Part shown: positions 43,743 to 52,946 of the stretch, in pieces
How positions within the stretch are numbered: the stretch's first letter is position 1
Layout: every line of letters starts with the position of its first letter
Assembly: GCF_020297485.1 (NCBI RefSeq)
Contig: NZ_JAIWZC010000001.1
Location: 2,356,001 to 2,420,000, forward strand
Source: Enterocloster clostridioformis
GTDB taxonomy: Bacteria > Bacillota > Clostridia > Lachnospirales > Lachnospiraceae
DNA length: 64,000 nucleotides
Reading direction: 5' to 3'
Translations under genes and position numbers: made by a program
The notes under the pieces: model-generated
The model's input: the letters and a program-made list of their open reading frames with translations, nothing else
Told to the model about the DNA's origin: nothing
Database searches by the model: none

Positions 43743-45038
43743 CTACCGCCGGTTCAGCCTCCACGCTCCCACAAGCTTCTTCAAATAATCCATATACCCT
43801 GCTTCCCGTATACTTCCGTTCGTCAGCACATTAACCTCTCCCAGCTTTTTGCCGCCCAGAGAATATTCCAGCACGCCTGCCTTCTGCCCCGGTTCCACCG
43901 GAGCGGGTATGGATTCCAGAAGCACCAGCTTCTTCTCGATGGCTCCCAAATCCTCACCCTTAAGGCTCAGGTAGGAAAATGTTCCCTCGTAGGTCAGCCC
44001 TACCTCATCCTCCACGCCTCCTGTAACCGGCATCTGGGGCAGCGGCAGATGTTCCTTGTCTTCATAGAGCTTGCAGTTTGCATAACCATAGTTGAGAAGG
44101 GTCTGGGCGTCTGCAAATCTGGTTTTGAAATCCGGCGCAGCCATGATGGCAGCGATAAGACGCACCCCATCCTTTTCCGCTGTGGCCGACAGGCAGTACT
44201 TTGCAATGGATGTGGACCCCGTCTTAAGGCCCGTAACCGTAAAATTAGTTGCCATCTTAAGCAGTTTATTTGTGTTGGACAAGCCGAATTCCTTTGTTCC
44301 CTGCTTTGTGACATGTGTTATATTCTCCATCCATATGGTGGAATAGTTATGTATCTGAGGATATTTATTAATCAGCTCGCGGCTCATGACGGCAATGTCC
44401 CTGGCCGTGGTGTAATGGTCCGCGGATTCCGTAAGACCGCAGCAGTCCACGAAATGGGTATTGGCCATGCCAAGGCCGGCTGCCCTTTCATTCATCATCC
44501 GCACAAACTCCTCCTCGCTGCCAGCTATGTACTCCGCCATGGCCACAGACGCGTCATTGCCGGATGCAATGACAATGCATTTAATCAATGTCTCCACGGT
44601 CTGTTTCTCGCCTTCCTCCAGAAACACCTGGGAACCTCCCATGGATTTGGCATGAGCGCTGGTGACCACCTCGTCCGTCAGCTGAATCTTCCCGGACTGA
44701 AGGGCATCGAAAATCAATATCAGTGTCATAACCTTGGTAACACTGGCCGGGCTGCGTTTTTCATCTGCACCCTTTTCATAGATTACCTGTCCGGTGGACG
44801 CTTCCATTAGAATAGCCGACGGGGCGGCTATCTGGACTGCTGTCTGGTTCTGGTCCGCAGGCGCCTCCGCCGCCTGCACATCCCCTCCTGTCCATCCTTC
44901 ATCCTGTCCATAGAGGCTGCTCCCTGATACCTCTGCTCCCACGGGGATGGCGATTTCCGGCTCCTGGCCCAGGGCGGCAATCCCGGGATAGGAGACCAGT
45001 ATTGCTGCTGAGCATAATATCGCTGCAATCCGTCTCAT
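43743..45038 (-). CDS. dacF: D-alanyl-D-alanine carboxypeptidase (S11, DacF-like)
   Basis: 431 aa from MRRIAAIL at 45038. Signal peptide, then a Gln/Glu/Ala-rich spacer before the penicillin-binding domain. Active-site motifs: SPASVTK (SxxK serine), ASGNDAS (SxN) and LKTGST (KTG). A PBP5-type C-terminal domain follows. It trims the terminal D-Ala from peptidoglycan stems outside the membrane. Transcribed alone, with its own terminator. Confidence 0.93.
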   Translation of the reverse strand: MRRIAAILCSAAILVSYPGIAALGQEPEIAIPVGAEVSGSSLYGQDEGWTGGDVQAAEAPADQNQTAVQIAAPSAILMEASTGQVIYEKGADEKRSPASVTKVMTLILIFDALQSGKIQLTDEVVTSAHAKSMGGSQVFLEEGEKQTVETLIKCIVIASGNDASVAMAEYIAGSEEEFVRMMNERAAGLGMANTHFVDCCGLTESADHYTTARDIAVMSRELINKYPQIHNYSTIWMENITHVTKQGTKEFGLSNTNKLLKMATNFTVTGLKTGSTSIAKYCLSATAEKDGVRLIAAIMAAPDFKTRFADAQTLLNYGYANCKLYEDKEHLPLPQMPVTGGVEDEVGLTYEGTFSYLSLKGEDLGAIEKKLVLLESIPAPVEPGQKAGVLEYSLGGKKLGEVNVLTNGSIREAGYMDYLKKLVGAWRLNRR

Positions 45039-45122
45039 ATTTTCCTCCAATAAAATCATCTGCTACTAATTGTATGGGAGTGGACAGACAGCTTATGCCC
45101 GCAAAACCTTGATTTCTACCGC

Positions 45123-45167
45123 AAAAAAATGCAGCGGGCCGTAATTATACCGCAGCCTGCCGCATTT
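45123..45167 (-). terminator. Terminator of HIT gene
   Basis: On the minus strand AAATGCGGCAGGC pairs with GCCCGCTGCATTT with wobbles, followed by TTTT. It lies about 30 bp after the HIT gene stop. Confidence 0.75.
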
Positions 45168-45197
45168 TTCCTATCTTATTTTCCTGCCTTATTATAA

Positions 45198-45638
45198 TTA
45201 TACTTCCTTCAGGGCCTGTCTTAAGTCCTCTGCCATCTTCTCGTACTCAGGGTCTGTAAGCATGGTCCTTCCGCTGTTCATCTCAAAGGTGCCGCCCCAT
45301 TCTTCACCGCCCTCATACTTGGGGACAATGTGAAAGTGCAGGTGATGTCCTGTGTCGCCGTAAGCACCGTAATTTACCTTGTCCGGCCGGAACACCTTGT
45401 GTACGGCGCGGGCTGCCTGGGCCACCTCTGCAAAGTAATCATTCCTCTCCTCGTCGGTCAGATCGATGAGCTCGCTGACATGCTTCTTATGAGCCAGAAT
45501 AACTCTGCCCTTCTTACTCTGCTCCTTAAATACATAGAGAAAGCCTGTCTTCATCTCACACACAGGATAACCGAACTTAGCCACCAGTTCGCCCTGCATA
45601 CAATATGCGCAATTAGGATCCTTTACCATATCTTCCAT
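45198..45638 (-). CDS. HIT family hydrolase
   Basis: 146 aa. Histidine-triad motif HLHFHIVPKY near residue 105, an N-terminal Cys pair (CAYCMQG) and a conserved QSKKGRVILAHKKH-type strand. HIT proteins hydrolyse nucleotide phosphoramidates or dinucleotides in the cytoplasm. Full length; substrate not known. Confidence 0.92.
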   Translation of the reverse strand: MEDMVKDPNCAYCMQGELVAKFGYPVCEMKTGFLYVFKEQSKKGRVILAHKKHVSELIDLTDEERNDYFAEVAQAARAVHKVFRPDKVNYGAYGDTGHHLHFHIVPKYEGGEEWGGTFEMNSGRTMLTDPEYEKMAEDLRQALKEV

Positions 45639-45751
45639 GTTCCTGTTCTCCTTTATGTTTATTCATATCAACTTAAACATACCACGGAACAAGATGAATT
45701 TCAATTCCAATATTTGTTTTTTCTTTCATAGTACCCACTTCACGGAATCTA

Positions 45752-45760
45752 TGCTATAAT
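45752..45760 (+). promoter_or_regulatory. Extended -10 promoter of deacetylase gene
   Basis: TGCTATAAT (TG, one base, TATAAT at 45755-45760), 33 bp before the ATG. No clear -35, as is usual for extended -10 promoters. Confidence 0.55.
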
Positions 45761-45793
45761 AAGTAGGCAAGTACCAGATACAGGAGAATTTCT

Positions 45794-47374
45794 ATGAGCA
45801 GAGCAGATTTCAGACGCAGGCAGTCCCGCAGGCGCAGGCAGAAGCTTGCACGGATGTCACGGCATCTTCCTACATTTATTTTATTATTAGCAATCACTGT
45901 ACTGGCAGGAGGCGGCATTTTCGCCCTCTACCGGTTTGTTTTAGCGAAACAGCCGGACGGAACGGTCCAGGTCATTGCCTCATCAGGGCAAAACGGCTCC
46001 CCTAATCCGAACGGGAACAGACCTTCCGCTGGTGGGGATTCCCCCGGCGGGGCTTCCGGCGGCAATTTTGGCGGAAGCTCCGGCAATAGTTCCTCCGGGG
46101 CTTCCGGAGACAGTTCCTCCGGCCCATCGGACCAGCCTTCCGCGGAAGCTCCCCAGGACGACATTTCCCGGCTCATAGCCCAGGCTGACCGCATCGCCAT
46201 GGGTTATGATTACGATAAGGCCGCAGAGCTTATCAACTCCAGCGGCCTGGATTTGGAGAACTCCCGCATGAAGGAGGCGCTGGCACGGTATGAATCACAG
46301 AAGGCCGCCCTGGTTCCCGCCGATATGAACGCTGTCACCCACATTTTCTTCCACTCACTTATCATGGATACCTCCAAGGCCTTTGACGGGGACTCGGACA
46401 GCGCCAACTATAATTCCGTCATGACCACCAAGGATGAATTTCTTAAGATACTGGAGGATATGTACCAGAAGGGCTATGTGCTGGTCCGCATCCACGATGT
46501 GGCCTACGAGGCGCCTGATGAAAATGGAAACGTCCGCTTTGTAATGGGCAGCGTCATGCTCCCGGAGGGAAAGAAGCCCTTTGTCATGTCCCAGGATGAT
46601 GTCTGCTACTATCCCTACATGGACGGGGACGGGTTTGCCAAACGGGTGGTGATTGGCGAGGACGGAAAGCCCACCTGCGAGATGGTCATGGACGACGGCA
46701 CCACATCCACCGGCTCCTATGATTTGATTCCGCTTTTGGAGGACTTCATACAGGAACACCCCGACTTTTCCTACAAAGGCGCAAGGGCCATTATCGCATT
46801 TACCGGCTATGAAGGCATACTGGGGTATCGAACTGCATCCTCCTACCAGAACAGCCCCGCCTATGAGGCTGACCGTGAACAGGCAGCCAGGGTGGCCCAG
46901 TGTCTGAAGGATAATGGCTGGGAGCTGGCTTCCCACAGCTGGGGCCACCTGCACCTGGGCGTGGCGGATGGCCCGCAGGCCGGATTTGCCATTGATGAGG
47001 AGCGTTTCCGAACCGATACGGACAAATGGGAGGCCGAGGTGGAATCCCTCATAGGTCCCACCGATATCATCCTCTATCCTTATGGCAACGACATTGCCGA
47101 CTGGCGTCCTTACCATCAGGACAATCCCCGCTTTGCCTACCTGGAATCCAAGGGATTCCGCTATTTCTGCAATGTGGATGCCAGCAAGCCCTACTGGACC
47201 CAGATGGGTACAAACTACTTCCGCATGGCCAGAAGGAACCTGGACGGCTACCGCCTGTATGAGGATCTCATCCAGACAGACCCGGCCAGGAAACGCCTGA
47301 CTGATTTGTTTGACGCCGCCCAGGTGTTTGACTCAGCCAGGCCCACGCCGGTAAGCTGGAGCTACCAGAAGTAA
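45794..47374 (+). CDS. Membrane-anchored polysaccharide deacetylase
   Basis: 526 aa. An Arg-rich cytoplasmic start, one membrane helix (about residues 28-50), a Gly/Ser/Pro/Asn linker of about 60 residues, a short helical region, then a NodB-like domain. Metal-site features include LASHSWGHLHLG (HxxxH type); the usual early Asp pair is not obvious, and MTTKDEFLKIL resembles the family helix. It probably removes acetyl groups from cell-wall glycan outside the membrane. AGGAGA precedes the ATG, and a strong terminator follows. Confidence 0.82.
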   Translation: MSRADFRRRQSRRRRQKLARMSRHLPTFILLLAITVLAGGGIFALYRFVLAKQPDGTVQVIASSGQNGSPNPNGNRPSAGGDSPGGASGGNFGGSSGNSSSGASGDSSSGPSDQPSAEAPQDDISRLIAQADRIAMGYDYDKAAELINSSGLDLENSRMKEALARYESQKAALVPADMNAVTHIFFHSLIMDTSKAFDGDSDSANYNSVMTTKDEFLKILEDMYQKGYVLVRIHDVAYEAPDENGNVRFVMGSVMLPEGKKPFVMSQDDVCYYPYMDGDGFAKRVVIGEDGKPTCEMVMDDGTTSTGSYDLIPLLEDFIQEHPDFSYKGARAIIAFTGYEGILGYRTASSYQNSPAYEADREQAARVAQCLKDNGWELASHSWGHLHLGVADGPQAGFAIDEERFRTDTDKWEAEVESLIGPTDIILYPYGNDIADWRPYHQDNPRFAYLESKGFRYFCNVDASKPYWTQMGTNYFRMARRNLDGYRLYEDLIQTDPARKRLTDLFDAAQVFDSARPTPVSWSYQK

Positions 47375-47407
47375 CGTCTTACGGCTCCCGCTCATATTGT
47401 TATCACG

Positions 47408-47452
47408 CAGGCTTCCTGCCGCGGTCAAGCGGCAGGGGGCCTGTTTTCTTTT
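47408..47452 (+). terminator. Terminator of deacetylase gene
   Basis: CAGGC-CCTGCCGC pairs with GCGGCAGG-GCCTG around GGTCAA, followed by TTTTCTTTTTT. It lies 34 bp after the stop. Confidence 0.9.
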
Positions 47453-47533
47453 TTCCTGCTCCGGGCGAACGGTTTCCCGTTGTCTACATATAATAAATCA
47501 AGGAATTGATTTCTAATTGAAAGGAGCTTCTTC

Positions 47534-48301
47534 ATGATTCCCAAACTGGAAGTAGACGGGGTCAGCTATTCCTACCATTCACTGGATGGTGAGACGCTGG
47601 CCCTTGACCATATATCATTTGATGTATCCCCCGGGGAATTCCTGGCTATCGTGGGTCCCTCCGGATGCGGCAAGTCCACCCTTCTGTCCATGCTGTGCGG
47701 ACTGACACTGCCCGAGGGAGGCACCATCAACATAGACGGCGTCCCCCTGACCAAATCTCCCTCTGCCATTGGATACATGCTGCAGAAGGATCATTTATTT
47801 GAATGGAGAAATATTTTCTCAAATATATCCCTTGGCCTTGAAATTCAAAAGCGGTTGGACGAACCTGCCAGGCAGGAACTGCTGGAAATGATGGCGGCCT
47901 ACGGTCTGGCAGGCTTTGAATATGCAAAACCCTCGGAGCTGTCCGGCGGCATGCGCCAGAGAGCGGCCCTCATACGGACACTGGCCCTTAAGCCGGACCT
48001 TCTTCTCCTGGACGAACCATTTTCAGCCCTGGATTACCAGACCCGGCTGTCTGTGTGCGACGACATCAGCTCCATCATCCGTCAGACGCACAAAACCGCC
48101 ATACTGGTGACCCACGACCTGTCTGAGGCCATCAGCGTGGCTGACCGCATACTGATCCTGTCCCCCCGTCCCGGCCGTGTCAAGAAAATCCTGTCCATTG
48201 ATTTTCCTAAAATGTGCACCCGCTCCCTGGACCGCAGGAACTGTCCGGAATTCTCTGCTTACTTTAATATGGTATGGAAGGAGTTAAAGACATATGAATA
48301 G
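47534..48301 (+). CDS. ABC transporter ATPase, SsuB/TauB-like
   Basis: 255 aa. Walker A GPSGCGKST, signature LSGGMRQRAAL, Walker B LLLLDEPFSALD, H-loop VTHDLSEA. AAAGGAGC precedes the ATG. It overlaps the permease gene by 8 bp, so the two are co-translated. The family drives import of sulfonates, nitrate or pyrimidine-like compounds. No binding protein is adjacent; the lipoprotein at 31522-32526 is the best candidate. Confidence 0.93.
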   Translation: MIPKLEVDGVSYSYHSLDGETLALDHISFDVSPGEFLAIVGPSGCGKSTLLSMLCGLTLPEGGTINIDGVPLTKSPSAIGYMLQKDHLFEWRNIFSNISLGLEIQKRLDEPARQELLEMMAAYGLAGFEYAKPSELSGGMRQRAALIRTLALKPDLLLLDEPFSALDYQTRLSVCDDISSIIRQTHKTAILVTHDLSEAISVADRILILSPRPGRVKKILSIDFPKMCTRSLDRRNCPEFSAYFNMVWKELKTYE

Positions 48302-49115
48302 AGATAAACAGCCTGTATCAGCCTGCAATATGTCCGTGGCCCAGCAGGAGTATGTGGCCCGAGAAATACAGCGCCACCGCCAGGTGACCATATGCCGCGT
48401 CATGCTGCTGGTCCTTCTCCTGGCGCTGTGGGAACTGGCGGCCGACATGCACTGGATTGACAGCTTCATTTTCAGCTCCCCTGTGATGATTGCCAAATGC
48501 CTGGTTTCCATGGCAAAGGACGGAAGCCTGTTCCTCCACACAGGGGTAACTCTTATGGAAACCCTTATCAGCTTTGCCGTGTGCACAGTCTTTGGCCTGG
48601 CATGCGCCCTGCTTCTGTGGTCCGGCAAAAGCGTGGCACAGGTGCTGGAGCCCTTCCTTGTCCTGTTAAACAGCCTCCCCAAATCCGCCCTGGCCCCTCT
48701 TTTGATTGTGTGGCTGGGCAATAACATGCGGACCATTGTGGTGGCTGCCGTGTCCGTGGCTGTATTTGGTTCCATTCTGACCTTATACACAGGCTTTTCC
48801 CAGATGGATACGGAACAGATCAAGCTGATTTACTCCCTGGGAGGCGGACGAAAGGATGTGCTCCTGAAGGTTCTGCTGCCCGGTTCCCTTCCCCTTGTTA
48901 TAAGCAATATGAAGGTGAACATCGGACTGTGTCTGGTGGGCGTGATTATAGGTGAATTCCTGAGCGCCAAGGCCGGGCTGGGATATCTGATTACCTATGG
49001 CTCTCAGACCTTTGCCATGACCATGGTGGTGACTTCTATTGTGATCCTCTGCATTGTGTCGGGAGTGTTGTATCAGATTATCGCGTATGCGGAGATGAGA
49101 ATAAAAAAGAGATAG
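48294..49115 (+). CDS. ABC transporter permease, SsuC/TauC-like
   Basis: 273 aa with about six membrane segments of the BPD_transp_1 fold. The EAA-like loop reads YSLGGGRKDVLLKVLLPGSLP. It starts within the ATPase gene end (8-bp overlap) with AAGGAG upstream. It forms the channel for the SsuB-like ATPase. Confidence 0.92.
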   Translation: MNRDKQPVSACNMSVAQQEYVAREIQRHRQVTICRVMLLVLLLALWELAADMHWIDSFIFSSPVMIAKCLVSMAKDGSLFLHTGVTLMETLISFAVCTVFGLACALLLWSGKSVAQVLEPFLVLLNSLPKSALAPLLIVWLGNNMRTIVVAAVSVAVFGSILTLYTGFSQMDTEQIKLIYSLGGGRKDVLLKVLLPGSLPLVISNMKVNIGLCLVGVIIGEFLSAKAGLGYLITYGSQTFAMTMVVTSIVILCIVSGVLYQIIAYAEMRIKKR

Positions 49116-49144
49116 TGAGTAAAACCCGTCTCTGAACTGAATAT

Positions 49145-49185
49145 GTAAGGGACAGGAGGTTACGGCAGACCTTCCTGTCCCTTAC
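49145..49185. terminator. Long inverted repeat between convergent genes
   Basis: A 13-bp perfect stem GTAAGGGACAGGA / TCCTGTCCCTTAC, with further pairing GGT/ACC inside. It is followed on the plus strand by a weak T-run and serves as a shared terminator for the permease and the decayed exporter. Confidence 0.6.
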
Positions 49186-49640
49186 AGCTTAATTTTCACC
49201 TCCTCTTTCGCATCCAAAAACTCAAATACCCTTTGGGCCGCAGCCATGGTGGCCTGCATGATGTTTGCAATGTTGGTTACCTGGTTGATGGGCTGGGAGA
49301 ACTGGCGCAGATACTGGATGAAGGACTGAATCATACCTATGCTCAGCCTGCCGTTGATGCAGAGCCATCCGCTGACAACCGCCACTCCCACATAGCCGAT
49401 ATTGGTCAGCGCCTGCGTTAAGGGCATGATGATACTGGACGAAAACTGCGCTTTCCATCCGTTGTCGTAGAGTCGGTTGTTGATGCCCTCAAAAGTCCCG
49501 ATGATGTCCTCCTCTTTTCCAAAGGCGGCAATCACGTTCTGTCCGTTGTACATCTCCTCCACATACCCTGTAAGATCCCCCAGCGCGGACTGCTGTCCCT
49601 GGAAATAACGCTGGGAATGTTTTACCACCTTCATGCTCAC
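49182..49640 (-). pseudogene. Second ABC exporter: membrane-domain fragment
   Basis: 152 aa covering only the late part of an ABC exporter membrane domain (SQRYFQGQQSALGDLTGYVE, NGQNVIAAFGKEEDI, QYLRQFSQPINQVTNIAN). Both the first membrane helices and the whole ATPase domain are missing. It is joined directly to the truncated ATPase of the first exporter, so a deletion fused the two genes. Confidence 0.8.
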
Positions 49641-50918
49641 CAGGCCGCCGCCTCCCTCACCCGCTCATCGCTGGCCGAATCATCCCCGAAGCGGATATTT
49701 TCCATGATGGTACCCTTAAACAGCAGGGCTTTCTGAGGCACATAACCGATTTTTTGGCGCAGGGTCCTCCTGTCATAGTCCTTTACATTGACTCCGCCCA
49801 CCAGGACCTCGCCCTCCTGCACATCATAAAAGCGTGGAATCAATCCCACCAGCGCTGTCTTGCCGCTGCCCGTACTTCCGATGATAGCCGTTGTCTCTCC
49901 CGGCTTTGCCTCAAAGCTGACATGGCTGACGGCCGGCTCTTCTGCTCCCGAAAAATAAAAGCTTACATCCCGGAAGGTGAGATAACCTTTCTGTCTCTCT
50001 GATGTCTTGGGAACCGCCGGGTCACTGATGGAATTTTCAGTATCCAGCACCTCGCAGATACGGTCCGCGGAAGCAGCGCATCTGGGATACATGACGAAGA
50101 TCATGGAAAGCATGGTGACCGACATCATGATCTGCATCACATACTGGATGATTGCCAGGATATCTCCCGGTATCACGGGCTCTGCTGCGATTCCCTGTCC
50201 CGCCCGCCAGAGAAGCCCCACCACGGTCAGGTTTAATATCAGTATCAGGGACGGCCCCAGCAGTGACATGGCATGCATCATTTTCATGGCATTATTCATC
50301 AGGTCCTTGTTGGCGCCGTCAAAACGCTTTTCTTCGTAATCCTCTGTCCCAAATGCCCGGATGACACGGATGCCGGAAAGCTTTCCCCTCATAATCAGGT
50401 TGATTCGGTCAATCCTGGTCTGCATCTTCCTGGAAAGAGGCATGGTCCTCCTGCCAATCAGGCTGATAATCAGCACCATCACCGGCATGGATACCACGAG
50501 TATGCTTGACATTTTCGGATTTTTGCTGTAAGCCAGCATGATGCCCACCACGCACATGATAGGCGCTGTCAGGATGATGCGCAGAAGCGCGTAATCAAAG
50601 ACGCGGTTGAAAATGTGTCAATCTCCGCCTGGGAGAAATATTCCACCTTTGTGAAAATCCTGCTCCTCACATTCCGCCCTAAGCCCAGCGCGATTCTGGA
50701 GGCAAAAAAGCCTGTGATAATATTGCATACCATTCCCAGCATGATGAGGCCGGTGTGAAGAATGTAATTCATATCCTTATCCGCGATTCCCCTGTTGATG
50801 ATATCCGACAGATAGGTGGGAAGCCCCGAGTGGCTCCCACTCCGGCCGCCACACTGACCAGCACGCATAGAAGTTCCAGACGGAACGCTTTCAGCTCTGC
50901 AAACACTTTTCCAGACAT
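49637..50918 (-). pseudogene. First ABC exporter, frameshifted and truncated
   Basis: The start MSGKVFAELKAF at 50918 is followed by frameshifts near 50830 and 50600. The remainder reads a type IV exporter membrane domain (RIDRINLIMRGKLSGIRVIR) and an ATPase with Walker A IGSTGSGKT and Q-loop VPQKALLF. It stops at RVREAAAW, before the LSGGQ signature and Walker B. Not functional. Together with the MarR remnant it matches the known MarR plus paired multidrug-exporter layout. Confidence 0.82.
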
Positions 50919-51112
50919 TTTAACCCTTTCAAAATAGTCTCCAGAGCTTCTTTGCTCATGGAATCCTTCTCAGAATGGCTGCCCATCTGCTCCATCATGC
51001 CCTGAACCAATGCCCGCCCTTTTTCTGTAAGGACCACATTTATGAAACGGGCGTCTTTGTCATTCTTGACCATTGTTATATGGCCGGCCCGTTCCAGACG
51101 CCGGCAAAACAT
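50891..51112 (-). pseudogene. MarR-family regulator, 5' truncated
   Basis: Only the wing and C-terminal helices remain (LERAGHITMVKNDKDARFIN, VVLTEKGRALVQGM). The dimerisation and recognition helices are missing. The end overlaps the exporter start by 28 bp. Confidence 0.75.
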
Positions 51113-51169
51113 GGAACAGTTTCCTTATATTTTTTGAAATTAACTGCATAATTATTCTGCAGCAAAGAA

Positions 51170-51215
51170 AAATTTCAGGCCGCTGATACCTCTAATCTGG
51201 GATATCAACGGCCTG
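51170..51215 (-). terminator. Terminator of FeoA-like gene
   Basis: CAGGCCGTTGATATC pairs with GTATCAGCGGCCTG on the minus strand, followed by AAATTTTTC, directly after the stop at 51218. Confidence 0.75.
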
Positions 51216-51217
51216 CT

Positions 51218-51430
51218 TCACACCTTAATCCGCTCCGCAACCTCGTTTCCGATTGCAAGACGTATATTGTTCATTCCGATTATCATGCTGTCCCTTCCAT
51301 GCTGGAACACATTGATGGTACTTCCCTCCCTGATGTCATGCTGATGCATGAACTCCATGACCTGGGGATTGCCGAACATCCATTTAATCGTACAGACAGC
51401 TCCTGCCTTAACCTCTGACAATGACTGCAT
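51218..51430 (-). CDS. FeoA-like SH3 domain protein
   Basis: 70 aa from ATG 51430; in-frame sequence extends to 51475. The whole protein is a FeoA fold (LSEVKAGAVCTIKWMFG, DIREGSTINVFQHGRDSMII). FeoA assists the ferrous iron channel FeoB, but no feoB is present. It stands alone between the exporter remnants and the MurNAc operon; the role is unclear. Confidence 0.8.
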   Translation of the reverse strand: MQSLSEVKAGAVCTIKWMFGNPQVMEFMHQHDIREGSTINVFQHGRDSMIIGMNNIRLAIGNEVAERIKV

Positions 51431-51585
51431 AACCACACCTCCGTTACCGTTTGCGTTCATACCAAGTATGAGCAAAATGGCCCTTTATCATGCCGGCCCT
51501 TTTATTTATATTGTAAACATCCGAAGGGCTGTTAGTCAACGGCAATGTGGGTTAGGCTTTTTTAATCTTTTATCTCCATTATCCT

Positions 51586-52914
51586 CTAGTCCTCCGGGTC
51601 CGTAAATCCCATCAGCCTGCACACGATAAAGCCGGCCGCGTAGGAAGCGAACAGACCTACAAAATACAGCGGGAACCGGGTGGTAATGAACGCCAGAGGA
51701 ATACCTGACAGCTCAGGGACCTTGGCCGCCACCTTCATCACTGCCATGACGCTTCCGCCGATTCCGCCGCCAATGCAGGATGCTATGAACGGCTTTCCAA
51801 GAGGAATGGTACAGCCCCACATCAGGGGTTCCCCTATTCCCAGCATTCCCACGGGAAGAGCATTCTTAATGGTCTTTTTCAGTCTCTGGTTCTTTGTCTT
51901 TAAATATACGTAAAACGCAGCTCCCACCTGTCCCGCGCCGGCCATACAGGTAACGGGCAGCAGATAGGTGACGCCGAAATCCGCTATAAGCTGGGTGTTG
52001 ACCGCAATGAGCCCATGGTGCATTCCCGTCATTACCAGGGGCAGATAGATGGCTGAGGTCAGACCGGCCAGCACAGGCACCTTATAGATAATGAAGCTGA
52101 CAAAGGCTCCAATGGTCTCCGATATGAAGCCGCCGATGGGCTGGAATACCATCAGGCCCACAAAGGTCATGACGCAGACCGTAATCAGCGGCCGCAGGAA
52201 CATGTCCAGGAAATCCGGTATGACTTTTTGAAGCTGTTTCTCCAGCAGCACTGCCACATAGGCAATAATCAGTACGGATATCACGCCGCCCCGTCCGGGG
52301 GTAATGGACACATGGAACAGCTGTACCCCTGCCAGGGATGAACTGTTCAGTATGGAGGCCAGAACAGCACCGATGATGGGACTTCCGCCGAATTCCTTGG
52401 ATGTATTATACCCCACGATGATGGGCAGGATGGTAAAGACCGAGTAGGCCAGCGCGCTCATTATTTTGCCGAAATCCGTATCCTGAAAGCCCGGGAAAAA
52501 TACATAGGATGATTCGTAGACAGCAACCACCAGTCCGCAGGCAATGAATGCGGGGATGATGGGAATGAAGATATTGGCTATCTTTTTCAGCATGTTCTTG
52601 CAGGGTACATTGTTTTTTGCCCTGTTTTCCTCTTTCAGGAGAACGGCTTCGTCCACCTCTTCACTTTTAATATGGGTCATGTCACTCATAAGCTGGGCCA
52701 CTGCCGCCGCAGTGCCGGGGCCCAGCACCAGCTGCACATGACTGCCCTCCTCAATAACCCCCAGTACGCCCTCCAGCTTTTTAAGCTCCTCCCGCTTCAT
52801 TTTTTCCGGGTCCTTTACGGTCAGCCTGACCCGGGTATAGCAGTTTGCTATGGTCCTGATATTGGATTCGCCCACCAGATTGCAGATTGATTGTGCCAGC
52901 TCTTTCTTTGTCAT
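51586..52914 (-). CDS. murP: PTS EIIBC component, MurP-like (N-acetylmuramate)
   Basis: 442 aa. An EIIB domain with phospho-Cys25 (ANCYTRVRL) is fused to an EIIC glucose-family membrane domain of about ten helices. No EIIA domain, as in MurP, which borrows EIIA from the glucose system. It should import N-acetylmuramic acid as the 6-phosphate. Last gene of the operon regulator-murQ-GNAT-EIIBC, and the context with murQ supports the substrate. Confidence 0.88.
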   Translation of the reverse strand: MTKKELAQSICNLVGESNIRTIANCYTRVRLTVKDPEKMKREELKKLEGVLGVIEEGSHVQLVLGPGTAAAVAQLMSDMTHIKSEEVDEAVLLKEENRAKNNVPCKNMLKKIANIFIPIIPAFIACGLVVAVYESSYVFFPGFQDTDFGKIMSALAYSVFTILPIIVGYNTSKEFGGSPIIGAVLASILNSSSLAGVQLFHVSITPGRGGVISVLIIAYVAVLLEKQLQKVIPDFLDMFLRPLITVCVMTFVGLMVFQPIGGFISETIGAFVSFIIYKVPVLAGLTSAIYLPLVMTGMHHGLIAVNTQLIADFGVTYLLPVTCMAGAGQVGAAFYVYLKTKNQRLKKTIKNALPVGMLGIGEPLMWGCTIPLGKPFIASCIGGGIGGSVMAVMKVAAKVPELSGIPLAFITTRFPLYFVGLFASYAAGFIVCRLMGFTDPED

Positions 52915-52946
52915 AAGATACCTTCCCCTTTCTTATCTCTTGCCTG

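Noticed and set aside
46355..47116. 253-aa minus-strand frame opposite the deacetylase
   Set aside because: Shadow of the NodB domain region; no start signal.
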